Shown here piece after piece: positions 1-7,206 of a stretch of 64,000 nucleotides of DNA (positions are counted from its first letter, which is position 1; every line of letters begins with the position of its first letter). Source of the stretch: Paenibacillus sp. FSL R7-0204 (lineage in GTDB: Bacteria > Bacillota > Bacilli > Paenibacillales > Paenibacillaceae). The notes beneath the pieces are model-generated. The model did not search any database, had not been told where the DNA came from, and was given only the letters and a program-made list of their open reading frames with translations. The stretch covers positions 4,216,001 to 4,280,000 of the forward strand of contig NZ_JBBOCA010000001.1 in assembly GCF_038002225.1 (NCBI RefSeq). The letters run 5' to 3'. A program made the translations under genes and the position numbers.

Positions 1-208
1 GCGCCTTCTTAATCTCCTGAAGTGTGAACCCGCAGCTCTTGGCATTACGGATAAAAGCAATCCGGAGAAGCGTCTCCTCCGGATACAGCCGATACCCGCC
101 TGCTGAACGCTGCGGCAGCGGGATCAGCCCCTTTTTCTCATAGAACCTGAGCGTCTCCATATTAATCTGAGCCTCTTTTGCCAGCTCACTGCGCAGATAA
201 GGGGTCAT
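1..208 (-). CDS. MerR-family transcriptional regulator (partial)
   Basis: Only the first 69 residues are in the window; the gene runs off the left edge. It begins at an ATG with a GAGAGGAGC ribosome-binding site. The N-terminus is a MerR winged helix-turn-helix: LAKEAQINMETLRFYEKKGL, then the P..R...GYR.Y segment and a helix with RNAKSCGFTLQEIKK. MerR proteins activate from over-spaced promoters in response to an effector, but the effector-binding C-terminus is missing, so the signal cannot be said. It lies 43 bp downstream of the DUF4129 gene on the same strand and could be co-transcribed with it. Confidence 0.85.
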   Translation of the reverse strand, partial: MTPYLRSELAKEAQINMETLRFYEKKGLIPLPQRSAGGYRLYPEETLLRIAFIRNAKSCGFTLQEIKKA

Positions 209-251
209 ACTTGCCGCTCCTCTCCCATATTCGCTGAATGAGATGATTCAG

Positions 252-1583
252 CTACAGCTTCAACTGCTCCTTAAGCGCTGCCGCCTCAGCGGCAGTAAGT
301 TCAGCCAGCTCCTCCTCGGCATAGCGGGCCTTGTTATATAGGCCGAGCAGCCGGTCATTGACAGAGGCATCTCCGTCAGCGTATTTGCTTGAGCGCTTCT
401 GGCCTTGCGACCAGGCAGCTACATCCGCAGCTGTCTCCTGCGGGGTCAGGTAGGGCTTCACCTCATACCCTTCCGCATGTCTGGCCCGCAGCCAGTGCCG
501 GTAGAGCCAGCGGATGCGCTCGCGGCTTCCATCCATCCCCTCCCAGCGGTCCCGGCGGCTGGCGGGTGTCAGCTTGGAACGCATGTACTGGCGGAAGTCC
601 TGAATGGTCTGCTCCCAGTTGAACAGGCTGGTCTCCTCATCCTGATACCCTGAAACCGCAGGCGTCTCTCTGCGAAGCAGGGACAGCAGCCTGTCCATCG
701 TTCTGCGCAGGATGCCTCCTGTATTTCTGTATAACCAACGCAGGATAAAATACAGTACCGCAAGAATGGCTGCCGCTCCTAGAATATAGAAGCCTATATT
801 TAGAATCATCGACAGCAAGCCCGGTTCATTCGGCTCCACTGACGGCATGGGAGGGATAGCCTCAGGCGGTGCCTCTGCTGGCGGTGCCTCCTCAGAACCG
901 GAGGATAACCGGCTGAGCCAGGCGAAGAATGCCCGCGTCATATTCCATAGCATCATTCCTAGCGCCCTACCGCCCCCCGCTGCAAGCAGTGCTGCCAGGA
1001 TAATAAAGCCAATCACGAATACCCGGTTATGCCGCCGCAGTCCTTGTGGCAGACTTCCCGCACTTCCGTTCAAGGAGCTATAGCGCAGGTGGGTGCTGTT
1101 CGTAGCCAGCAGTGCCAGGATCAGGCACAAGCTGCCGCTCCAGGTGAGCACCGCTGCACTCGGCTGGAGACCGGGTGTGCGCGAGAAGACAATAGAAGCG
1201 ACAAAATACAGTATAATCCCGCTGATATACAGCCACAGCCGGTTCACCCGTGTAGCCGCTGTCATGCCAAGGAAGGCGGATACTGCCGCTCCGGCTGCCA
1301 GCGGAAGACCCATAAGTGACAGTGTACCGGTTAGTGCAGCTGCTATAGCTCCGAGAACCAGCGCCGCCAGCAGCTGCTTCCAGCGGCGGTTGCATATCAT
1401 CCGCAGCAGTACACCAACTGCAGCCAGTACCGGCAGCAGATAGATCCAGCGCAGCGCCTCAGCCTCCGGCTGGAAATAAGTCTGGAGTACCAGCCATACC
1501 GGGAGCAGCAGCAGCCATTCGATGAGGGAAGACATCCATATGAAGAAGTTTTTTTTGAAGGCATCCGGGATTCGGGAAGTCAT
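252..1583 (-). CDS. DUF4129-domain membrane protein
   Basis: 443 residues, third gene of a moxR-DUF58 operon; its start overlaps the DUF58 stop by 4 bases (ATGA). About six membrane segments fill the first 215 residues. A Pro/Glu-rich linker, one more membrane helix (about 260-285) and a soluble C-terminal helical region follow. The C-terminus carries the DUF4129 signature (RIRWLYRHWLRARHAEGY, then LTPQETAADV). In related operons DUF4129 usually forms the tail of a much larger transglutaminase-like protein (TgpA type); no transglutaminase core with Cys/His/Asp is visible here, so this is a short form. A role in envelope protein processing with MoxR/DUF58 is inferred from context only. Confidence 0.8.
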   Translation of the reverse strand: MTSRIPDAFKKNFFIWMSSLIEWLLLLPVWLVLQTYFQPEAEALRWIYLLPVLAAVGVLLRMICNRRWKQLLAALVLGAIAAALTGTLSLMGLPLAAGAAVSAFLGMTAATRVNRLWLYISGIILYFVASIVFSRTPGLQPSAAVLTWSGSLCLILALLATNSTHLRYSSLNGSAGSLPQGLRRHNRVFVIGFIILAALLAAGGGRALGMMLWNMTRAFFAWLSRLSSGSEEAPPAEAPPEAIPPMPSVEPNEPGLLSMILNIGFYILGAAAILAVLYFILRWLYRNTGGILRRTMDRLLSLLRRETPAVSGYQDEETSLFNWEQTIQDFRQYMRSKLTPASRRDRWEGMDGSRERIRWLYRHWLRARHAEGYEVKPYLTPQETAADVAAWSQGQKRSSKYADGDASVNDRLLGLYNKARYAEEELAELTAAEAAALKEQLKL

Positions 1584-2668
1584 AGCTCACCGCCCCCTTC
1601 TGCCGGAATATCCAGCCACTCTACACCGTTCCCGAGAAAGCTTAACCCTGAGGCAGCCAGCTGCAGCTCTGCCCCCCGGTGACAGGTAATGATCAGATAA
1701 TCCATATCTCCCACACCCTTGTCCGCTTCAATTTCCATCAGCCTGCTCATCGGCACGGTCCGGTCCAGATTCAGTCTGGCCAACAGGCCAAGGAACTCCT
1801 CGGTATGGGCAATGGACCAGGTGTCCACCGAATCTCTCGCCCCGCTGCCGTCCAGTCTTCCATTGCTGAGCAGCCGGACCTCAATCCCGTGGCTGATCGC
1901 ATACTCTGCTACAGTTGCCGCATAGCGGATACCCAGCTCTATGCGCTGCACATCGGTAACCGTTCTCCACATGGACTCACTGGTCTCTACGTTCAGGCAG
2001 ATGACCAGCCGGGAATCGGCGGTGTAATCCTTTTGATGCACCTGCATACTTCCCGTCCGGGCAGTCGCCTTCCAGTTAATGCTCGCCAGAGAATCCCCCG
2101 CGCTGTATTCTCTTGTACCGGCGGTCAGGAACGGATCTTCAACAATCCAGCGCTTGACCGGCAGCTCTCCAAGCCAGCTGTGAACCGGCAACGGAAGGTC
2201 ATGGAAACGCAGCAATCCGGGGTAGACCAGCAGCTCCAGATGAAGCGGGAAGGTCTTGGCGCTGCGGCTCAGTCCGAACAGATCGCCGGTAGTCATGGTT
2301 GCCGTCTCCAGGACGAACAGTCCCCGCTCCCTGCAGGTGATATTATGTCGCCGTTTGATATGGCGGAAAGACCTCAGGAAGAACAGGCTGACATGATTCT
2401 GGGAAATCTCTCCGCTGCTGATGCCCAGATTCTCCTGGTTACCAAATTCTAGCCCCTTGGCTATGCTGGATTCCAGCCGCAGCCATGGCAGCGGCAGCAG
2501 CTTCTTGTTCATAATCTCCTCAACCATTTCTACCTGTTCTCCGGCGTACACCGCTTTGGCAGAGAAGTAACGGGTATAGCTGACCTTCTTCAGTGCATTC
2601 CGGTCATAGATCAGCGAGATTAGGACCAGCAGAACGAACGTGCTTGCGATGAACCACGGCAGCGACAT
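1580..2668 (-). CDS. DUF58 domain-containing protein
   Basis: 362 residues. A hydrophobic N-terminal anchor (about residues 3-20) is followed by a beta-rich region and the DUF58 core, with the conserved stretch SINWKATARTGSMQVHQKDY. DUF58 proteins have a von Willebrand A-like fold and are almost always encoded with MoxR AAA+ ATPases, as here. The start is 3 bases beyond the moxR stop, with a GGTGGAG ribosome-binding site inside the end of moxR, which suggests translational coupling. The molecular function is unknown; partnership with the upstream ATPase as an assembly or chaperone unit is inferred. Confidence 0.88.
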   Translation of the reverse strand: MSLPWFIASTFVLLVLISLIYDRNALKKVSYTRYFSAKAVYAGEQVEMVEEIMNKKLLPLPWLRLESSIAKGLEFGNQENLGISSGEISQNHVSLFFLRSFRHIKRRHNITCRERGLFVLETATMTTGDLFGLSRSAKTFPLHLELLVYPGLLRFHDLPLPVHSWLGELPVKRWIVEDPFLTAGTREYSAGDSLASINWKATARTGSMQVHQKDYTADSRLVICLNVETSESMWRTVTDVQRIELGIRYAATVAEYAISHGIEVRLLSNGRLDGSGARDSVDTWSIAHTEEFLGLLARLNLDRTVPMSRLMEIEADKGVGDMDYLIITCHRGAELQLAASGLSFLGNGVEWLDIPAEGGGEL

Positions 2669-2671
2669 GGG

Positions 2672-3649
2672 TCACTCCACCCTTCCGCCTCTGGACAGGA
2701 CCGCAGGCTCAGCAGGCACCTCAATTTCACGCAGCACCTGGAGCACTACCTCTGCCGACTGGCCTTCACGGACTCCGGGACCACGCTGAAGAATCAGCCG
2801 GTGCGCCAGCACAGGAACCGCAACCTCTTTGATATCATCCGGGATACAGTAGCTTCTGCCCTGGATCAATGCGTACCCCTGCGAGGCGCGCAGCAAGGCA
2901 AAAGCTGCCCGGGGACTTGCTCCCAGCCGGACCGCCGGGGAGGTTCGGGTGGCCTCGACTACACGCATCATATAAGCGAGCAGCTCGTCACTTACGGCAA
3001 CCTCCGCAGCCAGACGTTGAATGTCCTGAATCTGCCGGGCCGTGGCCACCGCAGAGGTATCCTCCAGCGGGTTATTTTGGCGGAATCTCTGGAGGATATG
3101 TACCCCTTCCTCAAATGTCGGATACCCGCTGGTAATCCGCATCAGGAACCGGTCCAGCTGCGCTTCAGGCAGCGGAAAGGTCCCCTGGCTGTCCACCGGA
3201 TTCTGCGTAGCAATAACCAGGAACGGCCGCTCCAGCTCATGCGTCACGCCGTCAATTGTAATCTGCCGCTCCTCCATACACTCCAGCAGGCTGGACTGGG
3301 TGCGCGGCGTGGCCCGGTTGATCTCATCCGCAAGCAGAATGCTGGCAAATACCGGACCGGGGCGGAATTGAAATTCGCCGGTCTTCTGATTATAGTAATT
3401 GATCCCGCTTAAGTCGGACGGCAGCAGGTCAGGTGTGAACTGAATCCGCTTGAACGTGCAGTTCAGGGAACGGGCCAGTGTTTTGGCGAGCAGTGTCTTT
3501 CCGGTGCCGGGCACATCCTCCAGCAGCACATGACCATTCGCCAGCAAGGCCGTCAGCAGCAGGTTCACACCGCTCTCTTTGCCCACGATAACTTTTGCCA
3601 GATTGCTTCGGATCGATTCAATTAGAGCGGTTGCTTCTTGAAGATTCAT
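2672..3649 (-). CDS. MoxR-family AAA+ ATPase
   Basis: 325 residues from the chosen ATG. Further upstream in-frame starts exist (to 3703), but this one gives a standard MoxR N-terminus (NLQEATALIESIRSNLAKVI) and a normal length. The Walker A is VPGTGKT at about 46-52, Walker B LLADEI at about 105-110, and the sensor-1 region ATQNP at about 147-151, followed by the AAA lid. MoxR ATPases remodel partner proteins, often metal-cofactor or envelope complexes, with the adjacent DUF58 protein. First gene of the operon moxR-DUF58-DUF4129. Cytoplasmic. Confidence 0.93.
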   Translation of the reverse strand: MNLQEATALIESIRSNLAKVIVGKESGVNLLLTALLANGHVLLEDVPGTGKTLLAKTLARSLNCTFKRIQFTPDLLPSDLSGINYYNQKTGEFQFRPGPVFASILLADEINRATPRTQSSLLECMEERQITIDGVTHELERPFLVIATQNPVDSQGTFPLPEAQLDRFLMRITSGYPTFEEGVHILQRFRQNNPLEDTSAVATARQIQDIQRLAAEVAVSDELLAYMMRVVEATRTSPAVRLGASPRAAFALLRASQGYALIQGRSYCIPDDIKEVAVPVLAHRLILQRGPGVREGQSAEVVLQVLREIEVPAEPAVLSRGGRVE

Positions 3650-3703
3650 GAATAATAACACCATCCTATTCCAAAAAAAGGTATGTACATATAAACTAAT
3701 CAT

Positions 3704-3937
3704 ACCAGAAAGCGCCTACATTATATAATAGTAAGTATTCAAGCTATAAGATGTACTTTTCCTCATTGGAAACGCTCCTCGCGTTAGAAATCCAAACACA
3801 GCCTATGCTTACGATGCGAGCTTTCCTTCGGAAAGCTTTCAGGCGTACGCTATCGCTCCTACAGTTCCAATTCCCCCTCCGCTTCTTTTGCTTTTTTGTT
3901 AATTTCTTATGTGCGCCTTGTATAGAACGAACAAATA
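3704..3937. other. Non-coding spacer with perfect hairpin, possible dispersed repeat remnant
   Basis: No convincing gene. The stretch holds a perfect 8-bp stem (AGCTTTCC/GGAAAGCT at 3819-3826 and 3830-3837, loop TTC) flanked by Ser/Arg-codon-like text. Neither stem side is followed by a T-run, so a terminator role is unlikely. The short open frames across it have no ribosome-binding site. It has the look of an intergenic repeat rather than a gene, but no second copy is present in this window. Confidence 0.35.
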
Positions 3938-3958
3938 AGGAGCCGTCATCCGGCTCCT
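3938..3958 (-). terminator. Intrinsic terminator of the aldo/keto reductase gene
   Basis: Inverted repeat AGGAGCCG/CGGCTCCT with a 5-base loop, followed on the minus strand by a T-rich run (TATTTGTT), 30 bp downstream of the reductase stop. Confidence 0.75.
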
Positions 3959-3988
3959 GTTCATTCACATTATCATATGATGTCTGTG

Positions 3989-4966
3989 CTAAAAGCCCAT
4001 CACCGGATGAGGCACGTATGGCTCCTCAAGCCGGCGGATTTCCTCATCGGTGAGGATAAGCGAAACCGCTGCGGCAGCATCCTCCAGATGGCTCATCCGG
4101 GTTGCTCCGACAATCGGCGCCGTGACAGGCTTCTTCTGTAGCACCCAGGCCAGTGCCACCTGTGCACGGGGAATCTCCCTCTGCTCCGCAATTTCCTTCA
4201 GCCGCAGGGCCACCAGCCGGTCCGCTTCCTCCGTCTGTGAATACAGCAGCTTGCCGAACTGATCACTCTCCGAACGGGCGCTAGTCTCCTGCCAGTCCCG
4301 GGTCAGGCGGCCGCGGGCCAGCGGGCTCCACGGAATTACGCCGATCCCTTCCGCTTCACACAGGGGCAGCATCTCCCGCTCCTCCTCCCGGTACAGCAGG
4401 TTCACATAGTTCTGCATCGACACGAAACGGGCCCAGCCATGGCGCTCTGCGGTATGCAGTGCCTTAAGGAATTGCCATGCAGGCATGGAGGAAGCGCCGA
4501 TATAGCGGGCTTTGCCCGCTTTGACCACATCATGCAGGGCTTCCATCGTCTCCTCAACCGGCGTGGACGGGTCCCAGCGGTGAATCTGATACAGGTCCAC
4601 ATAATCTGTGCCCAGCCGCTTCAGGCTGTGATCGATTTCGCTCAGGATGGCTTTGCGCGACAGCCCTCCGCCATTGGGGCCGGGACGCATGCGCCCGTGC
4701 ACCTTGGTGGCCAGCACGATCTCGTCACGGGTGGCGAACTCCTTGAGGGCCCGTCCGACAATCTCTTCACTGGTCCCATCCGAATAGATATTAGCCGTGT
4801 CGAAGAAGTTAATGCCCAGCTCCAGCGCTTTGCGGATAAACGGCCGGCTCTCCTGCTCATTCAGCGACCAGGGATGGGCTCCGCGCTCCGGCACCCCATA
4901 GCTCATACACCCCAGGCAGATCCGTGATACATCCAGTCCGGTCTTCCCCAGCTTCACATAGTCCAT
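3989..4966 (-). CDS. Aldo/keto reductase
   Basis: 325 residues, NADPH-dependent carbonyl reductase of the AKR superfamily (YajO/Tas-like, 'aryl-alcohol dehydrogenase related'). The catalytic tetrad is visible: D and Y in FFDTANIYSDG, K in LATKVHG, H in YQIHRWD. The cofactor-binding end is PVTAPIVGATRMSHLEDA near the C-terminus. The start at 4966 sits 12 bases after AGGGAGG; the alternative ATG 12 bases upstream lies too close to that site. Single gene with its own terminator. The physiological substrate cannot be told from sequence. Confidence 0.92.
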   Translation of the reverse strand: MDYVKLGKTGLDVSRICLGCMSYGVPERGAHPWSLNEQESRPFIRKALELGINFFDTANIYSDGTSEEIVGRALKEFATRDEIVLATKVHGRMRPGPNGGGLSRKAILSEIDHSLKRLGTDYVDLYQIHRWDPSTPVEETMEALHDVVKAGKARYIGASSMPAWQFLKALHTAERHGWARFVSMQNYVNLLYREEEREMLPLCEAEGIGVIPWSPLARGRLTRDWQETSARSESDQFGKLLYSQTEEADRLVALRLKEIAEQREIPRAQVALAWVLQKKPVTAPIVGATRMSHLEDAAAAVSLILTDEEIRRLEEPYVPHPVMGF

Positions 4967-5080
4967 AATCGGCAGCATCCTCCCTATTACTTGAAATAGA
5001 TCCTATGAAATCGATTATAGTATACCTCTACAGCGCCCGAATGGAAAATCTCCCCCTGTTGCCCGCTTGGTCAACTGCTG

Positions 5081-5941
5081 TCAGTTCTGGATAAAAGGCT
5101 TCAGCTTCTGCAGCAGCTCCTGCAATTGCTCTGAACAATTTCCGTACATTTGCTTCGCTGCTTTGTTCTTGGTGGACAGACCGAACAGCTCCAGATCGGC
5201 TTCGCATTTCTTCAGCAGCGCATACAGCTGAGGCTTATCCTGCGGCTGCGGCACCTTCACATTGTCGGCATAGAGATCCACGGTAAGCTCACCGTAAGAA
5301 TCTACCTGCCCCAGGAAAACATCCTTCACGCTCAGATTCAGCTTTTCCAGCTCGGTCTGCAGCCACTTCCGGGACAGATTCAGCGTATCCAGAGGCTCAT
5401 CCAGAATCTCACCATCCATAATTACAGCGAGCGTCTCCTTCTCCGGGGCGACCTTTATTCCCAGATCCTTTGGGGTGAAGGGCTGATTCTCCTTGGTCAA
5501 AAGCACATTAATCGCACCATCTGATTCCATAATCGCAAATTCCACATCGGCCACCTTGAAGACATCCTTTTTACGCAATTCCTCCAGCAGCTCGTCGACG
5601 CTCAGACGCTCTTTTTTCATATTATTCTCGAGAATCTTGCCGTCCTTAATCAGCACCGTCGATTTGAAGTCAATGAAATCCCGGGCCTTCTTACTCTTAA
5701 TCTGCAGATATTCGATTCCAAGCGAGCAGGCAACCCAGACGCCTAAGGCAATCAGGCCCAGATGCCAGGTCTTATCCGTATCCAGCGAGATATACGCCGC
5801 CAAGCTCCCCACCGTAATTCCCGTAATATATTCAAAAAAAGACAGCTGCGAAACCTGCCGTTTACCGAGTATCTTGGTTAGAAAAAACATTACGACCACT
5901 GCAAACAAGGTCCGCAGGACAACCTCCAGCGCTTCAGGCAT
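5081..5941 (-). CDS. DUF421 (YetF/YcaP-type) membrane protein
   Basis: 286 residues from an ATG preceded by AGGGGG at 8-base spacing; an ATG 48 bases upstream lacks a ribosome-binding site. Three N-terminal membrane segments are seen (LRTLFAVVVMFFLTKILG, ITVGSLAAYISL, LGLIALGVWVACSLGIEYL). They are followed by the soluble DUF421 domain with the family stretch VLIKDGKILENNMKKERLSVDELLEELR. A C-terminal extension of about 80 residues ends in a charged helix. Family members are common in spore formers and are often found near DUF1657 genes, as here (divergent neighbour). Function not established. Confidence 0.88.
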   Translation of the reverse strand: MPEALEVVLRTLFAVVVMFFLTKILGKRQVSQLSFFEYITGITVGSLAAYISLDTDKTWHLGLIALGVWVACSLGIEYLQIKSKKARDFIDFKSTVLIKDGKILENNMKKERLSVDELLEELRKKDVFKVADVEFAIMESDGAINVLLTKENQPFTPKDLGIKVAPEKETLAVIMDGEILDEPLDTLNLSRKWLQTELEKLNLSVKDVFLGQVDSYGELTVDLYADNVKVPQPQDKPQLYALLKKCEADLELFGLSTKNKAAKQMYGNCSEQLQELLQKLKPFIQN

Positions 5942-6159
5942 TCGAATAACCCCCTGTATTGATATTTCATGCTCTGTGTGCTCAGGCATTCTGCTTCAGT
6001 ATTTGTCAAACCAGGGGTGAATTAACCATAAGATTTCGTTCCGGTTGATTATGCTCTCGTGAGTATAGATTTATTTTCCAGAATATGAGCAGCGGGAATG
6101 CAGATACTAGAATCCATGGATGATGATCCATTTCTATGATATGAAGGAGGGAATGCCTG

Positions 6160-6366
6160 ATGACTGTCGCCTCACAAGTCAAGACCTGCGTAGCTTCGCT
6201 AAAAAGCGCCCAGGCCAGCCTGGAGCAATTCGCCATGGAGACTCAAAACGAGGAAGCCAAGACCCTGTTCACCCAAGCTGCCGAGCAGACCCAGCAGGTT
6301 GTCCAGCAGGTGGAAGGACGCGTAACTGAGCTGGAAAAGGAAGAACCGCAGTACCGGGGCTTCTAG
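6160..6366 (+). CDS. DUF1657 small protein
   Basis: 68 residues, with a strong GAAGGAGGG ribosome-binding site 7 bases before ATG. The sequence (MTVASQVKTCVASLKSAQAS... ETQNEEAKTLFTQAAEQTQQVV) is typical of DUF1657, a small all-helical family rich in Gln/Ala/Glu. These genes sit beside spoVA-type or DUF421 genes in spore formers; here the DUF421 gene is divergent across a 218-bp spacer. A sporulation role is inferred from that association only. Confidence 0.9.
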   Translation: MTVASQVKTCVASLKSAQASLEQFAMETQNEEAKTLFTQAAEQTQQVVQQVEGRVTELEKEEPQYRGF

Positions 6367-6390
6367 CCCGGGCGGGTAGAATGAAGGACG

Positions 6391-6436
6391 GGCTGATCTT
6401 AGCGTAGCGAATCGTGCTGCGGGGATCAGCCTTTTT
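6391..6436 (+). terminator. Intrinsic terminator of the DUF1657 gene
   Basis: Stem GGCTGATC (6391-6398) with GATCAGCC (6424-6431) followed by five T residues. Confidence 0.85.
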
Positions 6437-6457
6437 GCCAGGTGGAGATACTATGTG

Positions 6458-7009
6458 TTATCTCTTAACGGCATCCACAATCAGCGAGACAAAACCTAAC
6501 CTTCCCTCTGTATTACGGTGGTCAAAGCGCTCGGAGCGGTAGATAAACCCTCCGCCCTCATCCCAGTGGTTATAATGAAACTTCCCGGATTCATCACAAT
6601 ATTCCAGCAGTTTGACCTCGAATCCAGCCGCCATGAACATGCCTTCCAGAGTATTGTAATTATGTACGATGCGGTGGGATGCAGCCGGATGATCCAGGGG
6701 ACCCGGGCCCCCGACCTGTACTATTCTCTGATAAGCTTCATCCGGAAAATACCCATCCGGCACAGCACAGCGGATATACCCGCCAGGTGCCAGATACGAA
6801 TAGCAGATTCGGGCCGCCTGTATCCCCTCCTCATACCTCAGATGCTCCCAGACATGCTCCGCAAGGATTGCTTGTATGGAGCTTTTCTTGAACCTGTTGG
6901 CCCACTCCTCTTCATTCAAAAGATTAAGCTCCGACTCCTCCGTATGCAGCCAACCCTGGTTATGCCGACTTCCGCCGCTCCCAATCACAACTCTTAACCG
7001 CTCATCCAT
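6458..7009 (-). CDS. SAM-dependent methyltransferase-like protein
   Basis: 183 residues. The start was chosen at the ATG 8 bases after AAGGGG; the GTG three codons upstream is itself part of that site. The protein has LAEHVWEHL followed by an acidic helix and YLAPGGYIRCAVPDGYFPD, the post-motif I and motif III pattern of class I methyltransferases of the Methyltransf_11 type. The usual glycine-rich motif I is short here (VVIGSGGSRHNQGWLHTE). Substrate unknown. Single gene, divergent from the Fur-regulated araC gene. Confidence 0.75.
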   Translation of the reverse strand: MDERLRVVIGSGGSRHNQGWLHTEESELNLLNEEEWANRFKKSSIQAILAEHVWEHLRYEEGIQAARICYSYLAPGGYIRCAVPDGYFPDEAYQRIVQVGGPGPLDHPAASHRIVHNYNTLEGMFMAAGFEVKLLEYCDESGKFHYNHWDEGGGFIYRSERFDHRNTEGRLGFVSLIVDAVKR

Positions 7010-7147
7010 CAAGATCACCCCTTGTTCGTTACATCCACTATCTGTTATTTACTCTAGTCTTCATTGCACAGATCTGGAATACATCGATGTGAGGATAATA
7101 TGGATTTATGTGACTTTCAATTTCACGATTATTATTCAGACTGTCAT

Positions 7148-7162
7148 TGATAATGGTTATCA
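7148..7162. promoter_or_regulatory. Fur box upstream of the AraC regulator
   Basis: TGATAATGGTTATCA is a 7-1-7 inverted repeat differing by one base from the Bacillus Fur consensus TGATAATNATTATCA. It lies 45 bp before the AraC start and would give iron repression. Confidence 0.8.
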
Positions 7163-7206
7163 TTTAAAATGAGAAGCAGACAGATAACGGAGGGGAATAA
7201 CGCATC

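Noticed and set aside
3744..4053. Short frames on both strands in the 3.7-4.0 kb spacer
   Set aside because: No start sites, Arg/Phe-rich text typical of reading a hairpin repeat, and overlap with the aldo/keto reductase end.
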